A stretch of 41,406 nt of DNA from an uncultured Acidobacteriota bacterium (lineage in GTDB: Bacteria > Acidobacteriota > Terriglobia > Terriglobales > CAINCZ01). The notes beneath the pieces are model-generated. The model made no database searches and was not told the origin of the DNA. It saw only the letters and a program-made list of their open reading frames with translations. The number at the start of each line of letters is the position of its first letter. Position 1 is the first letter of the stretch. The position numbers and the translations under genes were made by a program. Positions 24,419 through 32,617 of the stretch are shown here, piece by piece. The stretch lies in NCBI GenBank assembly GCA_903847195.1, contig CAINCZ010000145.1, forward strand, positions 1 through 41,406, written 5' to 3'.

Positions 24419-26709
24419 CCGCCTCCTACATCGGCAGATCGGTGCCCCGCATCGATGGTCTCGAAAAAGTCACCGGCCAGGCGCGCTACACCGCCGATGT
24501 CGATCTGCCCGGCATGCTGCATGGCGCAGTACTGCGAAGCCCCTTGCCGCATGCCCGCATCGTGCGGATCGATGCGGAAGCAGCCCGCAAGATGCCGGGG
24601 GTGCGTGCGGTTGTCACCAGCCGCGATTTTCCTTTCACCTTCGGCGGCCCCTTGAAAGACCAGCCCTTCCTCGCCACCGACCGCGTCCGCTACGTCGGCG
24701 AGCCGGTTGCCGCGGTTGCCGCCGAAAGCGAGGCGGAAGCACAGGCTGCCGTCCGCAAGGTTGCCGTCGAGTATGAGGAGTTGCCCGCCGTGTTCGACCC
24801 GCGCGACGGCCTGCGCAGCGACGCCGCGGTGATTCATCCCGAACTGCACACCTACCGGCGGGCTCCGCAGTACGAGATCATTCCCGGCACGAACGTCTGC
24901 ACGGTTCGCAACTACTTTGCGGGCGATATCGCGCGCGGCTTTGCCGAAGCCGATGAGGTGTTCGACGACGAGTTCTACATCCACGCGGTAGCGCATACCC
25001 CGATGGAGACTCACGCGGCGGCGGCGCAGTACTCCCCGGCGAGTCACGAGTACACGGTGTGGTCCTCCACGGATCGGCCCTACCGTCTGGCTGCGGTGCT
25101 CGCTGAGGCGCTCGGCATCTCGCTCAACCAGGTTCGCTTCCTCAGCATGTACTCCGGCGGCGGATTCGGCGGCAAAGCCGCGCTGGTTGCCGAGGCGATC
25201 GCCGTCGCGCTCGCTCGATTTACTTCCGGAAGACCCGTCAAGGTGGTCTGTTCCCGCGAGGAGGAACTGACCGCCTCGCAGACTCGTCACGCCGCCTTCC
25301 TGCGGCTGAAGACCGGCATAAAGCGCGACGGCACGCTAACGGCGCGGCGCGCGGACGTGGTCTGGGATAACGGCGCCTATGCCGCGCTCGGCCCGGATGT
25401 CGCCTATCGCGGAGTGCTCACCATATTCGGCCCGTATCGCATTCCCAACATCGAGTTAATCTCGCGCCTCGTTTACACCAACAAGCAGGTGGCGGGCGCC
25501 TATCGCGGCTTCGGCACCACGCAGGCGACATGGGCCTGCGAGTCGCAGATGGACATCATCGCCGCCCGGCTCAAGATGGACCCGCTTGAGCTGCGCCTGA
25601 AGAACGCCTACATCGACGGCGACACCTACCTCAACGGCCAGGTCATGCGGACTGTGGGACTCATCGACACCCTCCGCCAGGCCGCCGGGAAGATAGGCTG
25701 GAACTCCCCCCGGCCACAGCCTTCGGGAAGCAAGCGCCGGGGAATTGGTCTGGCCTGCACCATCAAGCCGACCGCTACGCCGACCACTTCCTACTGCTTC
25801 CTGCGCGTGAACGACGATGCCAGCCTGGTGCTGCTCTGCGGGTCTCCGGAAGTCGGCGGCGGCCAGAAGACCGTGCTCTGCCAGATGGCAGCCGAGTCGG
25901 TCGGCGTACCGCTGGGTTCGGTCTCGATCCCCAGCCCCGACACGAACTACACACCCTTTGACGACGCCGTTGGCTCCAGCCGCACGACCTATCACATGGG
26001 CAACGCCATCCGCATGGCTGGAAGGGAAGTGCGCGACAAGATTCTCAACCACGCGGCCCGTATCCTCTCGACCGAAGCCAGCGTCCTGACGCTGCGCGAA
26101 GGCAGCATCACCGACGCGAGCGGCACTGAGCGCCTGACGCTAAAAGAGCTGCTGCGCAAGGTCGTGCCCCGTGGCGGGTCCATTCTCGGTGAGGGCCAAT
26201 ACTCTCCCGAAGGCTCTCCGCTGCTGGCGGCATCGCCCGGCCAGACCGCGATGAGCAGCATCTTCTGGCTGTTTGCCACCCATGCGGCCGAGGTCGAAGT
26301 GGACACGGAAACCGGCCAGGTCAAGGTGCTTCGTGTGGCGGCGGCTCACGATGTCGGCAAGGCAATCAACCCGGCACTCTGTGAGCAGCAGATCGAAGGG
26401 GCGGTCATCATGGGGCTGTCCAACACCTTGTTCGAAGAGTTCAAGATGGAAAGAGGCCGCGTGCTCAACGATACGCTGGCCGATTACAAGCTGGCCTCGA
26501 CGATGGACTTTCCGAAGATCGACTCGATCATGGTTGAGTCGATGCATGAAGAGGGGCCCTACGGCGCCAAAGGCGTGGGTGAACCCGCCGCCGCCCCCAC
26601 CGCCCCGGCCATTGCGAACGCCATCTTCGATGCCGTCGGAGTCCGGCTGCAAAGCCTCCCGATCACTCCTGAGACCGTCCTCGACGCCCTGCGCCGCCAG
26701 CGCGACTAA
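24415..26709 (+). CDS. Molybdenum hydroxylase catalytic subunit (xanthine dehydrogenase/CoxL superfamily)
   Basis: The 764-residue subunit hydroxylates its substrate with water at a Mo-pterin centre. Visible landmarks are the N-terminal GRSVPRIDGLEKVTGQARY, the moco-binding GGGFGGKAAL, and the catalytic glutamate E723 in KGVGEPAA. The active-site loop reads AYRGFGTTQA, not the AYRCSFR of CO dehydrogenase, so this is a purine/aldehyde/heteroaromatic-type enzyme rather than CODH. I start it at ATG 24415, overlapping the previous gene by four bases; the open frame further upstream lies inside the 2Fe-2S gene. As last gene of the M24-ABC operon it likely oxidises the imported compound or its first product, for example at an N-heterocycle carbon. 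The substrate cannot be named. Confidence 0.93.
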   Translation: MTASYIGRSVPRIDGLEKVTGQARYTADVDLPGMLHGAVLRSPLPHARIVRIDAEAARKMPGVRAVVTSRDFPFTFGGPLKDQPFLATDRVRYVGEPVAAVAAESEAEAQAAVRKVAVEYEELPAVFDPRDGLRSDAAVIHPELHTYRRAPQYEIIPGTNVCTVRNYFAGDIARGFAEADEVFDDEFYIHAVAHTPMETHAAAAQYSPASHEYTVWSSTDRPYRLAAVLAEALGISLNQVRFLSMYSGGGFGGKAALVAEAIAVALARFTSGRPVKVVCSREEELTASQTRHAAFLRLKTGIKRDGTLTARRADVVWDNGAYAALGPDVAYRGVLTIFGPYRIPNIELISRLVYTNKQVAGAYRGFGTTQATWACESQMDIIAARLKMDPLELRLKNAYIDGDTYLNGQVMRTVGLIDTLRQAAGKIGWNSPRPQPSGSKRRGIGLACTIKPTATPTTSYCFLRVNDDASLVLLCGSPEVGGGQKTVLCQMAAESVGVPLGSVSIPSPDTNYTPFDDAVGSSRTTYHMGNAIRMAGREVRDKILNHAARILSTEASVLTLREGSITDASGTERLTLKELLRKVVPRGGSILGEGQYSPEGSPLLAASPGQTAMSSIFWLFATHAAEVEVDTETGQVKVLRVAAAHDVGKAINPALCEQQIEGAVIMGLSNTLFEEFKMERGRVLNDTLADYKLASTMDFPKIDSIMVESMHEEGPYGAKGVGEPAAAPTAPAIANAIFDAVGVRLQSLPITPETVLDALRRQRD

Positions 26710-26754
26710 GGCGGCCAACCGGCCCGCTCGAAGCGATTGGCGTACTATTTTTGT

Positions 26755-27360
26755 ATGCGCAGTTCAAAGTCAAAGCGTCCCACGGATCGTGAGTTGGTGC
26801 AGATCGTAGACGCCGCACTGGAGGACTCTGCCCGCAGATGCGGAGCCTGGCTGGTATGTCGTCCGGGGTGTACGCAGTGCTGCATCGGGGTGTTCGCGAT
26901 CAGCCAGTTGGACGCGGTCCGGTTGCAGGAAGGCCTCGCCGAACTGGAGCAGCTTGATCCCGAGCGGGCCGGGCGGGTACGTCGGCGCGCCCGTGCCGCG
27001 GCCCGCAGCTTACGCGCTGATTTTCCGGGCGACGCGTCCACGGGAATCCTCTCCCCGAACGGCGACGAGTTCGAAGAATATGCCAATGACGAGCCGTGCC
27101 CCGTGCTTGATCCAGAGACCGGCAGATGCGATCTGTACGCGGCGCGCCCGATGACCTGCCGCGTATTCGGGCCGCCCATACGCTCCGAGGAAGGCCTCGG
27201 CGTCTGCGAGCTTTGTTTCAGGGGTGCAACCACCGATCAGATCGCCGCCTGCGAACTCCACCTGGACACCGATGACCTTGAAGCAAGGCTCCTCGCCCGT
27301 GTCGAGGCCGCTACGGGCAAACGTGGAGACACCATCGTTGCCTTTGTCCTCGGGCGCTAG
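26755..27360 (+). CDS. YkgJ-family cysteine-cluster protein
   Basis: The protein of about 201 residues has the cysteine pattern of the YkgJ/UPF0153 group thought to bind zinc or an iron-sulfur cluster: CRPGCTQCCIG (C35, C39, C42, C43), then CPVLDPETGRCDLYAARPMTC and a last pair near CELC. The function of the family is not established. ATG 26755 is chosen; TTG 26737 is in frame, and neither has a clear ribosome-binding site. It begins 45 nt after the molybdenum hydroxylase and may be co-transcribed, which would be consistent with a role in cofactor or cluster handling, but that is speculation. Confidence 0.75.
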   Translation: MRSSKSKRPTDRELVQIVDAALEDSARRCGAWLVCRPGCTQCCIGVFAISQLDAVRLQEGLAELEQLDPERAGRVRRRARAAARSLRADFPGDASTGILSPNGDEFEEYANDEPCPVLDPETGRCDLYAARPMTCRVFGPPIRSEEGLGVCELCFRGATTDQIAACELHLDTDDLEARLLARVEAATGKRGDTIVAFVLGR

Positions 27361-27509
27361 ATAAGTTCGTGTCCCCGCCGCCCGCGTGCTCGCAATCAGT
27401 CCAACGATTTGGGCCTCTCCGCAGCGCCGCGGCGAAAAAGCACCCGGCCTTCGACGGCGCTTGGCATACAATGCTGAGCGGTATCTGCGGCCCGCAGTTG
27501 GCGGCCGCG

Positions 27510-27539
27510 AGCCGGAGTTGATTCGCAGCCGGAGTTGAT
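27510..27539 (+). repeat. Short tandem repeat upstream of the first resorcylate-decarboxylase-like gene
   Basis: AGCCGGAGTTGAT occurs twice (27510-27522 and 27527-27539) at a 17-bp period, immediately upstream of ATG 27546. The GGAG of the second copy can serve as the ribosome-binding site, although at 15 nt it is farther than usual. It may be a simple local duplication. Confidence 0.5.
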
Positions 27540-27545
27540 GACGCA

Positions 27546-28541
27546 ATGCAAATAGAGAAGATCGCAATCGAAGAGCACTTTGCATCGCCCGACACGCTGG
27601 AAGGTTGCCGGTGGGTGCACTCGCATGACTGGGAGGAAATCAGTCATTACCTCACCGACTTGCACGGGCAACTCTTGCGGGACATGGATGCGAGCGGCGT
27701 AGGTATGTCGATCCTGTCGCTGAATTCCCCGGCCGTGCAGGCCATCACGCAGAAGCAGCAGGCGATCGAGGTAGCGCGGCGGGCCAACGATTATCTGGCG
27801 GAGCAGGTGGCGAAGAACCCGGCGCGGTTTCAGGCGTTTGCCGCGCTGCCGATGCAGGACCCGGAGGCAGCGGCGGCAGAGCTGATCCGATGCGTGAAGC
27901 AGTTGGGGTTCAAGGGCTGCCTGGTCAACGGCTTTTCGCAGATTGACGTGGAAGATTCGGCCGTCTATTACGACCTTCCGCAATACTGGCCCTTCTGGCA
28001 GACGGTGGAGGCGCTGGGAGTTCCCTTTTACCTGCATCCCCGCGACACGCTGTTTTCGCGGCGGCAAATCTACGCGGGGCATCCGTGGCTGCAGGGATCG
28101 ACGTGGGCCTTTGGAGTGGAGACGGCTACGCACGCATTACGTTTGATCGGCAGCGGCCTGTTCGACAAGTTTCCGAAGCTCACCATCATTCTCGGGCATT
28201 TGGGCGAGACCCTGCCGACGACCATCTGGCGGATCGACCACCGCATCAGCCGTATTCCGCCTGGCTATCCGGCGAAAAAGAAAATGGCGGATTACCTGCG
28301 GGAGAATTTCTACGTCACCACGAGTGGCAACTTCTGCACGCACACGCTGCAGGATACGATTGCCGAACTGGGCGTGGACCGCATCCTGTTTTCGGCGGAT
28401 TACCCGTTTGAACGCATGCAGGAGGCCGCCGACTGGTTCGATAAAGTAGACGTCATCAGCCGGGCCGACTGGCGCAAGATCGCCCGCGGAAACGCGGAGA
28501 AGCTATTTGGCCTGTCTGCGGCGAAAGCCGCCAGCGCGTAG
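27546..28541 (+). CDS. Amidohydrolase-family decarboxylase, gamma-resorcylate decarboxylase-like (copy 1)
   Basis: The 331-residue sequence closely follows the layout of gamma-resorcylate (2,6-dihydroxybenzoate) decarboxylases of the ACMSD-related amidohydrolase branch. Metal and active-site residues are in place: E9 and H11 (IAIEEHF), H164 (FYLHPRD), H218 (LGHLGE) and D285 (SADYPFE). Family-typical stretches include ILSLNSPAVQAI, FAALPMQDPEAA and GCLVNGFSQ. These enzymes carry out reversible, non-oxidative decarboxylation of hydroxybenzoates without an organic cofactor. It is followed by an aromatic-acid-type MFS carrier. A second copy lies at 39133-40131 beside another MFS carrier. The substrate may be a related hydroxylated aromatic acid. 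Confidence 0.87.
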   Translation: MQIEKIAIEEHFASPDTLEGCRWVHSHDWEEISHYLTDLHGQLLRDMDASGVGMSILSLNSPAVQAITQKQQAIEVARRANDYLAEQVAKNPARFQAFAALPMQDPEAAAAELIRCVKQLGFKGCLVNGFSQIDVEDSAVYYDLPQYWPFWQTVEALGVPFYLHPRDTLFSRRQIYAGHPWLQGSTWAFGVETATHALRLIGSGLFDKFPKLTIILGHLGETLPTTIWRIDHRISRIPPGYPAKKKMADYLRENFYVTTSGNFCTHTLQDTIAELGVDRILFSADYPFERMQEAADWFDKVDVISRADWRKIARGNAEKLFGLSAAKAASA

Positions 28542-28643
28542 AAGAGGCACCGGGGGACTTTTGTGGGCCGGCAACGCCCGCAGGTGGTCTTTCGAGGTTT
28601 GCGCCGTCACCTATCGTGAAAATGGTTTATTTCGTTGCTACTT

Positions 28644-28686
28644 AGAACTGGCGCATGCTGATGCGTAATCGGCAGGCGCCAGTTCT
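28644..28686 (+). repeat. Inverted repeat in the intergenic region
   Basis: AGAACTGGCGC (28644-28654) and GCGCCAGTTCT (28676-28686) are perfect 11-base complements with a 21-nt spacer. It precedes the terminator hairpin by 35 nt and may be part of the same RNA. Confidence 0.55.
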
Positions 28687-28721
28687 GCTCTGACCGTCGG
28701 CTGTGGATTTCAGAAGGCTTG

Positions 28722-28747
28722 GGCGCTCCCCGGAGCGCCTTCGTTTT
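28722..28747 (+). terminator. Rho-independent terminator
   Basis: GGCGCTCC (28722-28729), loop CC, GGAGCGCC (28732-28739), followed by TTCGTTTTT. It is about 180 nt after the decarboxylase stop and separates that gene from the downstream MFS gene. Confidence 0.7.
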
Positions 28748-28999
28748 TGCTTGGCCCGATAGCCGGCCCGAGGCCACGCACAGCCTCATTTCCATTGCGA
28801 GATTCGGCAGGCCGGCACTGTCTCGCGCCGCCCCAGGCTTTGCAGAAATTGTTGAGTTTGCAAGGTCGCCAGCTGCATGTCACCGTTGACATTAGGCCGT
28901 TATTGCTACAAACTCCTTCCAAATCAAAAAGCCTTGCCGGGGTCTTACCTGGGCGTTCGCCCGGGTCCCTTTCTGTTCAAGGCCGAGGAGAGCAACAGC

Positions 29000-30385
29000 A
29001 TGGGCAACACGGTTTTGGTCGAGCAAACCGCGAGTGTGCGGCAGCAATCACTGGTGGCAAGGATGGAGCGGCTGCCGTTTCATTTCTGGCACGTTAAGAT
29101 CCGGCTCATCGTCGGGTTAGCCACGTTTTTCGACGGCGTTGACGCCATGATGCTTGCCTACATCATGCCGGTTCTGCTGGGTCAGTGGCATATTCCGCCG
29201 ACCAAGATCGGCCTGTTGATCTCCACCGGATATCTCGGACAGCTGATCGGAGCGGTCTTCTTCGGCTGGTATGCCGAGAAGTATGGCCGCATCAAGTCGC
29301 TGAGTGCGAGCGTTCTGGTCCTGGCAATCGGCTCACTGGCCTGCGCCTTTTCCTGGAGCTACACCTCGCTCTTAGTGTTCCGCCTATTTCAAGGGCTCGG
29401 ACTGGGCGGCGAGATCCCGGTGGCGGCAACCTATATCAACGAGGTTGCGCAGGCAAAGGGCCGCGGAAGGTTCTTTGGCCTGTTTGAACTGCTCTTCACC
29501 GTCGGCCTGATCGGCGCTGGCGTTATGGCTTACTTCGTCATCCCCGCCTTGGGCTGGAAGGCGATGTTCATCATCGGTGCACTGCCGGCGCTGGCCACTC
29601 CGTTTTACCTGCGCAGAATTCCCGAATCTCCCCGCTGGCTGGGCAGCAAGGGCCGGCTGGACCAGGCAGAGGCCGTGGTGACCGACCTCGAACGCATTAC
29701 TACCAACAACGGACAGAAGAAACTGCCGGAGCTGGATCTGTCGAAGCAGGTGAAGGTGGTCTCCAAGGCGACCGATTGGCGCGAACTGTTCCAGGGCATG
29801 TACCTGAAGCGCACGCTCGTGCTGTGGGTCGTTTTCTTCCTCAGCTATTTCCTCGTTTACGGATTGCAGCTCTGGGTGCCGACGCTGTTCACCAGGGTTT
29901 ACCACCTGCCGTTGTCGGTGGCCATCAAGTATGGTACCTACGGGCAGATCTGCGGCCTGATTGGGCAGTTGATCTTTGCCATGGCGGCAGACTGGATCGG
30001 GCGCCGGGCATGGTTCGCGATTCTGTTCTCGGGCATGTTCGTGGCGCTGGGCCTGATGTGGATCACAGGTGTGCCCGAGGCGTGGATGCTGGCGGTTCTT
30101 TACTGCGCGTTCGTGGCGGTCATGTCGCCGGTCGCCATCCTGAGCCTGCTCTACGCCACTGAGATTTATCCGACGCGCGTCCGGGCGCTTGGCTTCAGCA
30201 TCGGAACCGCGTGGATGCGCATTGCCGCCTTCCTCGGCCCGATGATGGTCGGCATCATTTACGCTGCCGCTTCGGTCCGGGCGGTCTTCGCCATCTTCGC
30301 CATCATTGCGGTAATCGGCGTGGTGGTCAGCCTGACCCTGGTGATCGAAACCAAGAACAAGGTGCTGGAGGAGTTGGCGCCGTAG
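29000..30385 (+). CDS. MFS transporter, aromatic acid:H+ symporter-like
   Basis: A 12-helix carrier of about 461 residues. Helix 1 contains FFDGVDAMML, preserving the DG-x-D motif of aromatic-acid symporters. The 2-3 loop is GWYAEKYGRIKS and the post-helix-6 motif is PESPRWLGSKGR. I start at ATG 29000, with GAGGAGAG about 9 nt upstream; the open frame to 28877 crosses a leader hairpin. It follows the resorcylate-decarboxylase-like gene after a terminator and may import that enzyme's substrate. Sugar/organic-acid carriers of the same superfamily remain possible. Confidence 0.85.
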   Translation: MGNTVLVEQTASVRQQSLVARMERLPFHFWHVKIRLIVGLATFFDGVDAMMLAYIMPVLLGQWHIPPTKIGLLISTGYLGQLIGAVFFGWYAEKYGRIKSLSASVLVLAIGSLACAFSWSYTSLLVFRLFQGLGLGGEIPVAATYINEVAQAKGRGRFFGLFELLFTVGLIGAGVMAYFVIPALGWKAMFIIGALPALATPFYLRRIPESPRWLGSKGRLDQAEAVVTDLERITTNNGQKKLPELDLSKQVKVVSKATDWRELFQGMYLKRTLVLWVVFFLSYFLVYGLQLWVPTLFTRVYHLPLSVAIKYGTYGQICGLIGQLIFAMAADWIGRRAWFAILFSGMFVALGLMWITGVPEAWMLAVLYCAFVAVMSPVAILSLLYATEIYPTRVRALGFSIGTAWMRIAAFLGPMMVGIIYAAASVRAVFAIFAIIAVIGVVVSLTLVIETKNKVLEELAP

Positions 30386-30452
30386 TACTGCGAATAGAAC
30401 AATGCGGCAGCGTGCGACGCGACGTTTGCAGGCTGCCGCTCGGGTCAATCCT

Positions 30453-30489
30453 CCCCCCGGGCGCTGCGCGAATGGCTGCGTCCGGGGGG
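30453..30489 (+). repeat. GC-rich inverted repeat between MFS and isomerase-like genes
   Basis: CCCCCCGG (30453-30460) and CCGGGGGG (30482-30489) form a perfect 8-bp stem with a 21-nt loop. It lies between two co-directional genes. No T-run follows, so the role is unclear; it may slow or partly terminate transcription from the MFS gene. Confidence 0.4.
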
Positions 30490-30564
30490 CGCACTTCGGA
30501 ATACACTGCAGCCGTTGCATCGTTCGGAGGCCAACCCCTTGTCAGCTGGTGAAAGGAGAGAGCC

Positions 30565-31317
30565 GTGACTTACGTCGATGGATGGAGAGGCCGGATTGGC
30601 TTAATTACTCCGGCGCCGGGCAGTTCAACGGAGGCCGAACTTAACCGCTACCGTCCCGAGGGAGTGGCGGTGCTCACGACCAGGATGCCCCTGAAGGAGA
30701 TATCCGCCCAGGGCCTGATCCAGATGACCGCCTATGCCGAAGAAGCCGCACGGTTGCTGGCCGGGGCGGATGCCGACGTTATCGTCTTCGGTTGCACGGC
30801 GGGCAGCCTGCTGCTGGGGCCTGGTTATGACCGCGAGATTATCCAGAAGCTGGGGAGCGTGACCGGACGAAAGGTCACCACGACTTCAACCGGCGTGCTG
30901 CGGGCGCTGGAGTTTTTGCGGGTTAAGAAGGTGGCGGTTGCCACGCCATACTCCGCCGAGGTCAACCGGGCGGAGAAGGCGTTTCTGGAGGGCTCGGGAT
31001 TTGCGGTCACTTCCATCATCGGTCCCCTGCTTTCGGACCCGAAGCTGGTGCCGCAGATTCCGGCCGCGGAGATGTACCGTCTGGCCCGCCAGGCCAATTC
31101 GGACGAGGCCGACGCGGTGTTCATCAGCTGTACCGGCTTGCATGTGATCGATATTATAGAAATGCTGGAAGCGGACCTGGGAAAACCGGTGATCACGAGC
31201 AATCAAGTGACGCTGTGGGCCTGTCTGCGCGCGCTCGAAGTCAACGATAGAATTGCGGGATTGGGAAGGCTCTTCGCGGGCTCAATGGAGCCGAAGCGCC
31301 AGGTGGTAACGGTTTGA
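30565..31317 (+). CDS. Maleate isomerase / arylmalonate decarboxylase-like protein (Asp/Glu racemase superfamily)
   Basis: The 250-residue protein shows the two-domain racemase-superfamily plan with two catalytic-type cysteines, C77 (FGCTAGS) and C189 (SCTGLH). The N-terminal RIGLITPAPGSSTEAELNRY is typical of the maleate isomerase/arylmalonate decarboxylase/EutA group. Arylmalonate decarboxylase keeps only the second cysteine, so the presence of both favours a cis-trans isomerase or racemase. It starts at GTG 30565 after AAAGGAGAG. The gene directly precedes an MFS carrier (16-nt gap). Maleate-to-fumarate conversion at the end of a heteroaromatic pathway is plausible, but hydantoin or other racemisation cannot be excluded. 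Confidence 0.8.
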   Translation: MTYVDGWRGRIGLITPAPGSSTEAELNRYRPEGVAVLTTRMPLKEISAQGLIQMTAYAEEAARLLAGADADVIVFGCTAGSLLLGPGYDREIIQKLGSVTGRKVTTTSTGVLRALEFLRVKKVAVATPYSAEVNRAEKAFLEGSGFAVTSIIGPLLSDPKLVPQIPAAEMYRLARQANSDEADAVFISCTGLHVIDIIEMLEADLGKPVITSNQVTLWACLRALEVNDRIAGLGRLFAGSMEPKRQVVTV

Positions 31318-31332
31318 GGAGAGGACAAAACT

Positions 31333-32583
31333 GTGAGTAAACCTCGGAGTCCATGGTGGACAGTGGCGGCATCGGTGCTGGGACTGATTGTCGGCACGGG
31401 AGCGATCAACGTGTTCGTGCCCGGTGTGCTGATGAAGCCTATCGCGGCGGAACTTAAGCTTGGGCGCGGCGTTATCTCGTCGGCGATCGGGTTGGCCAGC
31501 ATTGTGACCGGCCTCGGTTCCCCGTTCTTCGGTCAGTTGGTCGACCGCTGGGGCGTTCGGCCGGTGCTGCTGCCCGCCATCGCGCTGTTTGCGGTCAGCA
31601 CCGCTTCGCTCTCGTTGCTGAACTCGTCGGTCGTGCTGCTGCTCACCATGTTTGCGATACAGGGCTTGCTCGGTACGGGGCAGACCCCAACCGGTTATTC
31701 CAAGATGATCACCACCCGCTTCGACAACCAACGCGGACTGGCCCTCGGGATCGCCCTTGCTGGAGTGGGACTGGGCACGGCGGTGATTCCGCAGATAGCC
31801 CGGTTGCTGCTGCAGGGCTACGGTTGGCGGATCACCTACATGGGCCTGGGTTGCGCCATCTTCGTGCTGGCTTTTGTTCCGGTTGCCCTGCTCTTCGGAG
31901 AAACGTCCGAGGAGAAGCAGGCGCGGCAGCAGGCGAAGGTGCGGGGCACCGTGCCGGGTATGAGTTTTTCCGAAGCGGTGAGGACCACGAAATTCTGGGC
32001 CATTACCATCGCCTTCTTTCTCGGCTTCGCCGCCGTGAATGGATCGCTGATTCACCTGGTGCCGCTGCTCACCGACCGGGGCTTGCCGATCAGCACGGCG
32101 ACGGCGGCGCTCTCCATCTCGGGCCTGGCGCTGATCGCCGGACGGCTGGTGGCCGGCTACCTGCTCGATCGTATCTTCGCTTCCTACATCGCGATCTTCT
32201 TCCTGGCCTGTCCGATGGTCGGGGTGGCGCTGCTGGCAAGCGGATGGGCTGGCCCGTGGCCGATCGTGGGCACGGTTTTCCTCGGAATCGGAGTCGGCGG
32301 GGAAGTTGACCTGATGGCGTTTTTGACGGGCCGTTACTTCGGCATCAGGGCCTTCGGCGCGCTGCATGGGTTGATGTTTACGTTTGCGGTCTTTGCCAAC
32401 GCTGCCGGGTCGAACCTGATGGGATGGTGCTTCCAGATTAAGCACACATATACACCGGTATTCGTGGTGTTTGAGGTGTTCTTGGTGGTCGCGGTGGTGC
32501 TCATCGCGCGGTTGGGACCGTACAAGTATCCGGCAATGCGTCGGGCAGCAGCGCCCAAGACTGAGGCGGCGGTTACGCGGTAA
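31333..32583 (+). CDS. MFS transporter, oxalate/formate antiporter or monocarboxylate type
   Basis: A 12-helix carrier of 416 residues that starts with GTG 31333. It differs from the other three MFS proteins here: helix 1 lacks DG-x-D and instead reads GLIVGTGAINVFVPGVLMKP, and the 2-3 loop is GQLVDRWGVRPV, as in the OFA/monocarboxylate porter group. A central hydrophilic loop (GETSEEKQARQQAKVRG) separates the halves. It is immediately downstream of the maleate isomerase-like gene, suggesting transport of a dicarboxylate or short organic acid connected with that enzyme. It ends tail-to-tail with the fumarate-lyase-family gene, 34 nt apart. Confidence 0.83.
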   Translation: MSKPRSPWWTVAASVLGLIVGTGAINVFVPGVLMKPIAAELKLGRGVISSAIGLASIVTGLGSPFFGQLVDRWGVRPVLLPAIALFAVSTASLSLLNSSVVLLLTMFAIQGLLGTGQTPTGYSKMITTRFDNQRGLALGIALAGVGLGTAVIPQIARLLLQGYGWRITYMGLGCAIFVLAFVPVALLFGETSEEKQARQQAKVRGTVPGMSFSEAVRTTKFWAITIAFFLGFAAVNGSLIHLVPLLTDRGLPISTATAALSISGLALIAGRLVAGYLLDRIFASYIAIFFLACPMVGVALLASGWAGPWPIVGTVFLGIGVGGEVDLMAFLTGRYFGIRAFGALHGLMFTFAVFANAAGSNLMGWCFQIKHTYTPVFVVFEVFLVVAVVLIARLGPYKYPAMRRAAAPKTEAAVTR

Positions 32584-32617
32584 CCGCCGCTCCATCGTAC
32601 GCAGCAGAACGTAGTAC

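Larger units (their letters stand above)
28542..28999. other. Structured intergenic region upstream of an MFS gene
   Basis: No protein-coding gene is supported in these 458 bases. The region holds an 11-bp inverted repeat (28644-28654/28676-28686), a terminator-like hairpin with a T-run (28722-28747), a TTGACA at 28886-28891 and a leader hairpin ACCTGGGC-GTTC-GCCCGGGT (28947-28966). The first two could bound a small non-coding RNA or form the 3' end of the decarboxylase transcript. Confidence 0.5.

Noticed and set aside
24415..26709. Aerobic CO dehydrogenase (coxMSL)
   Set aside because: The catalytic subunit has AYRGFGTTQA where form I CO dehydrogenase has AYRCSFR, and the operon carries an organic-solute importer.
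27465..27478. Sigma-54 promoter candidate (TGGCAT...TGCT) upstream of the first decarboxylase gene
   Set aside because: Only eight bases lie between GG and GC; the -24/-12 consensus needs ten.
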